A program made the translations under genes and the position numbers. The notes under the pieces were generated by a model. The model saw nothing but the letters and a program-made list of their open reading frames with translations. It was not told the DNA's origin and ran no database searches. 64,000 nucleotides of DNA from Polynucleobacter sp. es-EL-1 (lineage in GTDB: Bacteria > Pseudomonadota > Gammaproteobacteria > Burkholderiales > Burkholderiaceae): assembly GCF_018687975.1 (NCBI RefSeq), contig NZ_CP061310.1:1550001-1614000 (forward strand). Direction: 5' to 3'. This document shows, in pieces, positions 59,986-64,000 of the stretch. Numbering within the stretch: the stretch's first letter is position 1; each line of letters begins with the position of its first letter.

Positions 59986-61110
59986 ATGAGCCAACAAAAC
60001 ACTAATTCCGCTAACTGGTATGCCGCCGTTGATAAAACGTCGGATACAGATGATCAACGCATTCACAATATTACTGTTCTGCCACCCCCAGAACATTTAA
60101 TCCGCTTCTTTCCAATTTCTGGAACCCCAACAGAGGCCTTAATCAGCAAAACGCGTAAGAAAATTCGCGACATTATTCATGGCAAAGATGATCGTCTTTT
60201 GGTCATTATTGGACCATGCTCGATTCATGATCCCCGTGCCGCAGTTGAATACTGCCAGCGATTACTTGCTGAACGTGAGCGCTTCTCAGGCGAACTTGAA
60301 ATCGTCATGCGTGTGTATTTTGAAAAGCCTCGTACGACCGTTGGTTGGAAAGGATTGATTAATGACCCTTACTTAGATGAGAGCTATCGCATTGAAGAAG
60401 GCTTACGCATTGCACGTCAAGTCTTAATGGAAATTAATCGCCTAGGCATGCCTGCTGGTAGTGAGTTCCTGGATGTCATTTCTCCGCAATACATTGCGGA
60501 CCTGATTTCTTGGGGTGCTATTGGTGCGCGCACAACTGAGAGTCAAGTTCATCGCGAGCTTGCCTCCGGGTTGTCTGCACCGATTGGTTTTAAAAATGGC
60601 ACTGATGGCAATATCAAAATTGCAACGGATGCAATTCAAGCAGCTAGCCGACCACATCATTTCTTATCCGTTCACAAAAATGGTCAAGTCTCCATTGTTG
60701 AGACTAAAGGCAACAAAGACTGTCATGTGATTTTGCGTGGTGGTAAAGAGCCGAACTATGAAGCCCAATATGTACAAGCAGCATGCTCTGAGCTCGATGC
60801 GGCAAAGCTTCCAGCCAGCCTGATGGTGGACCTATCGCATGCTAATTCCAGCAAGAAACATGAGCGTCAAATTGTGGTTGCTGAAAATGTTGCTGAGCAA
60901 ATTGAATCTGGCTCACGTCAAATTTTTGGTGTGATGATCGAAAGCCACCTCAATGATGGTGCGCAAAAATTCTCACCAGGAAAAGATGATCCAACAAAAT
61001 TAGAATACGGAAAAAGTATTACTGATGCTTGCATCAACTGGGAAGACTCAGTCAATGTATTGCAACGTCTAGCACTGGCCGTTAAGAACCGTAGAAAATC
61101 CAAGAAATAA
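59986..61110 (+). CDS. aroG: 3-deoxy-7-phosphoheptulonate synthase (class I DAHP synthase)
   Basis: First step of the shikimate pathway, joining PEP and erythrose-4-phosphate. The 374-residue protein is of the AroF/G/H type: VIIGPCSIHDPRAAVEYCQRL near 72, YFEKPRTTVGWKGLINDP near 107, IGARTTESQVHRELASGLS near 178, GFKNGTDG near 202 and VDLSHANSSK near 285. Which amino acid inhibits it cannot be read. It is about 20 residues longer than E. coli AroG. A strong terminator follows. Confidence 0.95.
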   Translation: MSQQNTNSANWYAAVDKTSDTDDQRIHNITVLPPPEHLIRFFPISGTPTEALISKTRKKIRDIIHGKDDRLLVIIGPCSIHDPRAAVEYCQRLLAERERFSGELEIVMRVYFEKPRTTVGWKGLINDPYLDESYRIEEGLRIARQVLMEINRLGMPAGSEFLDVISPQYIADLISWGAIGARTTESQVHRELASGLSAPIGFKNGTDGNIKIATDAIQAASRPHHFLSVHKNGQVSIVETKGNKDCHVILRGGKEPNYEAQYVQAACSELDAAKLPASLMVDLSHANSSKKHERQIVVAENVAEQIESGSRQIFGVMIESHLNDGAQKFSPGKDDPTKLEYGKSITDACINWEDSVNVLQRLALAVKNRRKSKK

Positions 61111-61143
61111 CTACAGCGAAACTACTGCAGTTTTATTGTTACG

Positions 61144-61175
61144 AAAGAGACTAAATTATTTAGTCTCTTTTTTTT
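61144..61175. terminator. Terminator between aroG and the adenosyltransferase gene
   Basis: AAAGAGACTAA pairs with TTAGTCTCTTT (11 bp) followed by T8 on the plus strand; it ends aroG. It overlaps the last codons and stop of the convergent adenosyltransferase gene. Confidence 0.9.
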
Positions 61176-61725
61176 CGTGCTTCCACAATACATCTTGGCC
61201 ACCAGCAGCACGATTCAGTACACGTGCAATCACGAAAAGTAAATCGGATAAACGATTCACATACTGACGAGGTGCGTCATACAATGGCTCATCCCAGCCT
61301 AAGCGAACGATTGAACGTTCAGCGCGTCGGCACACAGTGCGACACACATGTGCCTGTGCTGCGGCCCGAGTACCGCCAGGAAGGATGAATTCGGTCAATG
61401 GCGGCAAAGTAGCGTTGTACTTCTCCAGCCAAAGATCAAGCTGGGCCACATGCTCAGGCTTAAGCAAGGTGTAGTTCGGAATACACAACTCCCCACCCAG
61501 ATCAAATAAATCATGCTGCACTTGCAAAAAAAGGGTTTGTAACTCCTCAGCAATAGCCTGCGGCATCGATTCAGTCATCAAAACCCCGATTTCAGAGTTC
61601 AATTCGTCCACATCGCCCATGGCGCAGATGCGCAAATGATCCTTTTCTACGCGACTGCCATCGCCAAGTCCGGTCATACCTGCATCGCCAGTTCTGGTGG
61701 CTATTTTTGAAAGTCGATTTCCCAT
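61156..61725 (-). CDS. Cob(I)yrinic acid a,c-diamide/cobalamin adenosyltransferase, PduO type
   Basis: Transfers adenosyl from ATP to cob(I)alamin to make adenosylcobalamin. The 189-residue helical protein begins with the ATP-binding KIATRTGDAGMTGLGDGSRVEKD (about 6-28), then CAMGDVDELNSEIGVL near 34 and RTVCRRAERSIVRL near 125 and YVNRLSDLLFVIARVLNR near 155, all PduO-type marks. No B12-dependent enzyme or cobalamin gene is adjacent. A perfect TATAAT ends 6 bases before its ATG. Confidence 0.93.
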   Translation of the reverse strand: MGNRLSKIATRTGDAGMTGLGDGSRVEKDHLRICAMGDVDELNSEIGVLMTESMPQAIAEELQTLFLQVQHDLFDLGGELCIPNYTLLKPEHVAQLDLWLEKYNATLPPLTEFILPGGTRAAAQAHVCRTVCRRAERSIVRLGWDEPLYDAPRQYVNRLSDLLFVIARVLNRAAGGQDVLWKHEKKETK

Positions 61726-61731
61726 GAACTA

Positions 61732-61737
61732 ATTATA
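61732..61737 (-). promoter_or_regulatory. Candidate adenosyltransferase -10 box (leaderless type)
   Basis: A perfect TATAAT on the minus strand ends 6 bases before the ATG at 61725, with TAGTTC between. The divergent glcD frame begins within 17-35 bases. Confidence 0.48.
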
Positions 61738-61747
61738 GGTAAATGGC

Positions 61748-61753
61748 TAAAAT
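61748..61753 (+). promoter_or_regulatory. Candidate glcD -10 box (leaderless type)
   Basis: TAAAAT (five of six) ends 7 bases before the in-frame ATG at 61761, which favours that start over the ATG at 61743. Confidence 0.33.
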
Positions 61754-61760
61754 GATTCTT

Positions 61761-63257
61761 ATGAATATGGTGACCCCACCCCCAGATATTGCGGCAATAG
61801 CCGCCCTCCAATCCAAATTGGTCTCGGCCCTGCGCCCCATTCTTCCGGAGCACGCCCTGCTTTGGGAGCCAGAAGATACGATTCCCTACGAATGTGATGG
61901 TCTCGCAGCCTATCGACGCATGCCATTAGCGGTGGCTTTGCCAGAAACTGAAGACCAAGCTGCCCAAATCCTGAAGGTTTGCTTTGCCATGCAAATCCCG
62001 GTTGTCCCCAGAGGATCTGGTACAGGTTTATCGGGCGGCGCTATGCCCATTTCTCAAGGCTTAGTCCTCTCTCTAGCTAAGCTCAAAAAGATTGTGAGTA
62101 TTGATCCATTTACCCGTACGGCAGTAGTTCAACCAGGTGTTCGTAATTTAGCCATCTCTGAAGCTGTTGCCCATTTGGGTTTGTATTACGCACCAGACCC
62201 CTCTTCACAAATTGCCTGCTCCATTGGTGGCAACGTGAATGAAAACTCTGGTGGTGTGCATTGTCTTAAATATGGCCTGACCCTTCATAACGTTTTACGG
62301 GTGCGCGGTATTTTGATGAATGGTGAGATTGTGGAGTTTGGCAGCTTAGCGCCAGACTCCCCTGGCTTAGATTTACTCGCCATCGTGATGGGCAGCGAAG
62401 GCATGCTGGCTGTCATTACCGAAGTGACTGTGAAATTAGTCGCCAAGCCAAAACTGGCACGAGTGATTATGGCCAGCTTTGACGATATTGAAAAAGGTGG
62501 CAATGCCGTTGCCGCCATTATCGCTGCGGGGATTATTCCCGCCGGTCTTGAGATGATGGATAAGGCAACCACTCGTGCAGTTGAAGAGTTTGTTCATGCA
62601 GGCTATGACCTTAATGCTGAGGCAATCTTGCTCTGTGAATCAGATGGCACTCCTGAAGAAGTGGCTGAAGAGATTGAGCGCATGACCAAGGTATTGGAGC
62701 TTGCGGGAGCCAGCGGTATTCAGATTTCTCAAAATGAGTCTGAGCGCCTGAAGTTTTGGAGTGGTCGCAAAAATGCCTTCCCAGCAGCAGGACGCTTAGC
62801 GCCTGATTATTACTGCATGGACGGCACGATCCCCCGAAGAAACATAGCCACCTTACTCAAGCGTATCCAAGGGATGGAACAGAAATATGGACTCACCTGC
62901 TTGAATGTGTTTCATGCGGGTGATGGCAATATGCATCCCTTAATTTTATTTAACGGTGCAGACCAAGATGAGTGGCATCGTGCAGAAGATTTTGGTACGG
63001 AAATTTTGGAAGCTTGTGTTGAGCTAGACGGCACTATTACGGGTGAGCACGGGGTTGGTATCGAAAAAATTAATTCTATGTGTGTGCAATTTGGCGAAGG
63101 GGAGCGTGAATCATTCTGGGGGGTTAAGAGTGCTTTTGATCCTGAAAAACTACTGAACCCTGACAAGGCTATTCCAACACTCAATCGTTGTGCAGAATAT
63201 GGTCGTATGCGCATTAGTGGTGGCAAGTTACCTCACCCAGAATTGGAGCGTTTTTAA
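61761..63257 (+). CDS. glcD: Glycolate oxidase subunit GlcD-type FAD-linked oxidase
   Basis: FAD-binding subunit of glycolate (or D-lactate type) oxidase, about 498 residues, close to E. coli GlcD (499). The FAD_binding_4 domain shows PRGSGTGLSGGAMPISQGLV near 87, PDPSSQIACSIGGNVNENSGG near 146 and GSEGMLAVITEVTVKL near 212; the C-terminal oxidase domain has NVFHAGDGNMHP near 383 and GTITGEHGVGIEKI near 425. Four in-frame ATGs lie at 61743, 61752, 61761 and 61767; 61761 is preferred from promoter spacing. glcE overlaps its stop by one base. Confidence 0.92.
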   Translation: MNMVTPPPDIAAIAALQSKLVSALRPILPEHALLWEPEDTIPYECDGLAAYRRMPLAVALPETEDQAAQILKVCFAMQIPVVPRGSGTGLSGGAMPISQGLVLSLAKLKKIVSIDPFTRTAVVQPGVRNLAISEAVAHLGLYYAPDPSSQIACSIGGNVNENSGGVHCLKYGLTLHNVLRVRGILMNGEIVEFGSLAPDSPGLDLLAIVMGSEGMLAVITEVTVKLVAKPKLARVIMASFDDIEKGGNAVAAIIAAGIIPAGLEMMDKATTRAVEEFVHAGYDLNAEAILLCESDGTPEEVAEEIERMTKVLELAGASGIQISQNESERLKFWSGRKNAFPAAGRLAPDYYCMDGTIPRRNIATLLKRIQGMEQKYGLTCLNVFHAGDGNMHPLILFNGADQDEWHRAEDFGTEILEACVELDGTITGEHGVGIEKINSMCVQFGEGERESFWGVKSAFDPEKLLNPDKAIPTLNRCAEYGRMRISGGKLPHPELERF

Positions 63258-64000
63258 TGAGTAGCAATACTACACACTCCAATTTGCAGATTGATCTGTT
63301 TCGAGAAGCGATTCTTACGGCAGCTAAAACCCAAACCCCACTATCGATTGAGGGTGGCGGCACTAAAGCGTGGTACGGCAATCCGAATGCATTTACCAAG
63401 CTCAATACCTGCACTTACTCTGGCATCTTGGAATACCAGCCTGAAGAGTTAGTGATTACTGCTTGTGCCGGCACCCCTCTCAAAGAAATTGAAGCAGCGC
63501 TTGCAGAAAAAAATCAAGTTCTTGCGTTTGAGCCACCCCACTTTGGTGAGCATGCTACTTTTGGTGGTGTCATTGCAGCTGGTTTGGCAGGGCCTGGACG
63601 TATTAGCGCCGGAAATTTACGCGACTATGTTTTAGGCACTCGCATCATGGATGGCAAAGGTCAAGACTTGTCCTTTGGCGGCAAGGTCATGAAGAACGTC
63701 GCTGGATATGATGTCTCTCGCTTATTGCCTGGTTCACTAGGAACCTTATCGCTCTTGCTAGAGGCTTCCGTTAAAGTCTTGCCACGACCTGCCGCAAGCG
63801 CAACTCTTCGTTGCCAAATTTCGCAAGAAAAAGCTCTGCGTGTTTTAAATGAATGGGCTGGTCAACCCCTTCCATTGTCAGCCAGTTGCTGGATTGGAAA
63901 ACCAGGTCAAGATGGTGAGCTCACCCTGCGACTTGCTGGCGCGATTGCAGCTGTCAATGCAGCCATCCCCCTCATGAATGCTGCTATTGATGCCACAGAA
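63257..64000 (+). CDS. glcE: Glycolate oxidase FAD-binding subunit GlcE (partial, runs off right edge)
   Basis: First 248 codons of a second FAD_binding_4 protein. Conserved parts: IEGGGTKAWYG near 36, EYQPEELVITACAGTPL near 62, FGGVIAAGLAGPGRI near 104, and KVMKNVAGYDVSRLLPGSLGTLSLLLEA near 145, which is typical of GlcE. ATG at 63257 overlaps the glcD stop (TAATG). glcF is expected beyond the window. GlcDEF together oxidise glycolate to glyoxylate at the membrane. Confidence 0.92.
   Translation, partial: MSSNTTHSNLQIDLFREAILTAAKTQTPLSIEGGGTKAWYGNPNAFTKLNTCTYSGILEYQPEELVITACAGTPLKEIEAALAEKNQVLAFEPPHFGEHATFGGVIAAGLAGPGRISAGNLRDYVLGTRIMDGKGQDLSFGGKVMKNVAGYDVSRLLPGSLGTLSLLLEASVKVLPRPAASATLRCQISQEKALRVLNEWAGQPLPLSASCWIGKPGQDGELTLRLAGAIAAVNAAIPLMNAAIDATE

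Noticed and set aside
1..64000. CRISPR arrays, insertion sequences, prophage, toxin-antitoxin or defence genes
   Set aside because: No regularly spaced repeats, transposase genes, inverted terminal repeats or defence-type genes were found; composition and gene content look like core genome throughout.

Overview
The window is a stretch of chromosomal core genome from a beta-proteobacterium of the family Burkholderiaceae, most probably Polynucleobacter or a close relative. This rests on gene order and protein style recognised by eye: ribF-ileS-lspA-coaBC-dut, argF-argG near DUF3579-rpsT-murJ, hda-HAD-pcnB-folK-panB, hrcA/nadK back to back, and grpE-dnaK-dnaJ with hemH between hrcA and grpE. Base composition is moderate, well below the high GC of Burkholderia or Ralstonia. 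Intergenic spaces are very short; the longest gene-free stretch is about 285 bases, ahead of a cold-shock gene. I see no insertion sequence, prophage, CRISPR array, tRNA or rRNA gene.

Layout. 1-6.1 kb: end of valS, galU, a TusA-like gene with alaS on the minus strand, and a tctB-tctA tricarboxylate transporter pair. 6.2-13.9 kb: glnS, a YeeZ-like reductase/epimerase, a 2Fe-2S flavin reductase, argD, ispH with an FKBP-type isomerase, radC, and rpmB-rpmG. 14-24.4 kb: purN, an RsmB-type RNA methyltransferase and a fatty acid desaturase on the minus strand; then ribF, ileS, lspA, coaBC, dut and an exported M23-like protein on the plus strand. 24.4-31.7 kb: clpS-clpA, a cold-shock gene, a DUF192 protein, argF-argG-ppnP, a DUF3579 protein and rpsT. 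31.8-41.7 kb: murJ-sirB1, miaA, purM, an AI-2E-type membrane protein, hda, a HAD phosphatase, pcnB, folK and panB. 41.7-48.8 kb: the heat-shock block hrcA, hemH, grpE, dnaK, dnaJ (all minus), with nadK divergent. 48.8-64 kb: recN, glnE, yhdP, a nitrilase-family amidase, tldD, aroG, a PduO-type cobalamin adenosyltransferase, glcD and the start of glcE.

How the genes work together. Translation and RNA processing (alaS, glnS, ileS, valS, miaA, rsmB, pcnB, ribosomal proteins), cofactor synthesis (ribF, coaBC, nadK, folK, panB, hemH, adenosyltransferase), arginine and aromatic amino acid synthesis, protein quality control (ClpS-ClpA, DnaK-DnaJ-GrpE, TldD) and envelope building (lspA, murJ, yhdP, desaturase) dominate.

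The most interesting signals are regulatory. grpE and dnaK each carry a near-perfect sigma-32 promoter although HrcA is encoded next door. About fifteen transcription-unit heads show a sigma-70 type -10 box ending only 5-7 bases before the start codon, with no Shine-Dalgarno sequence, which predicts leaderless mRNAs; several divergent gene pairs share extremely short promoter regions. Two proteins look unusual: a desaturase whose C-terminal tail resembles the end of ISL3 transposases, and an M23-like protein whose HxH motif is shifted. All calls come from reading the sequence without database searches.
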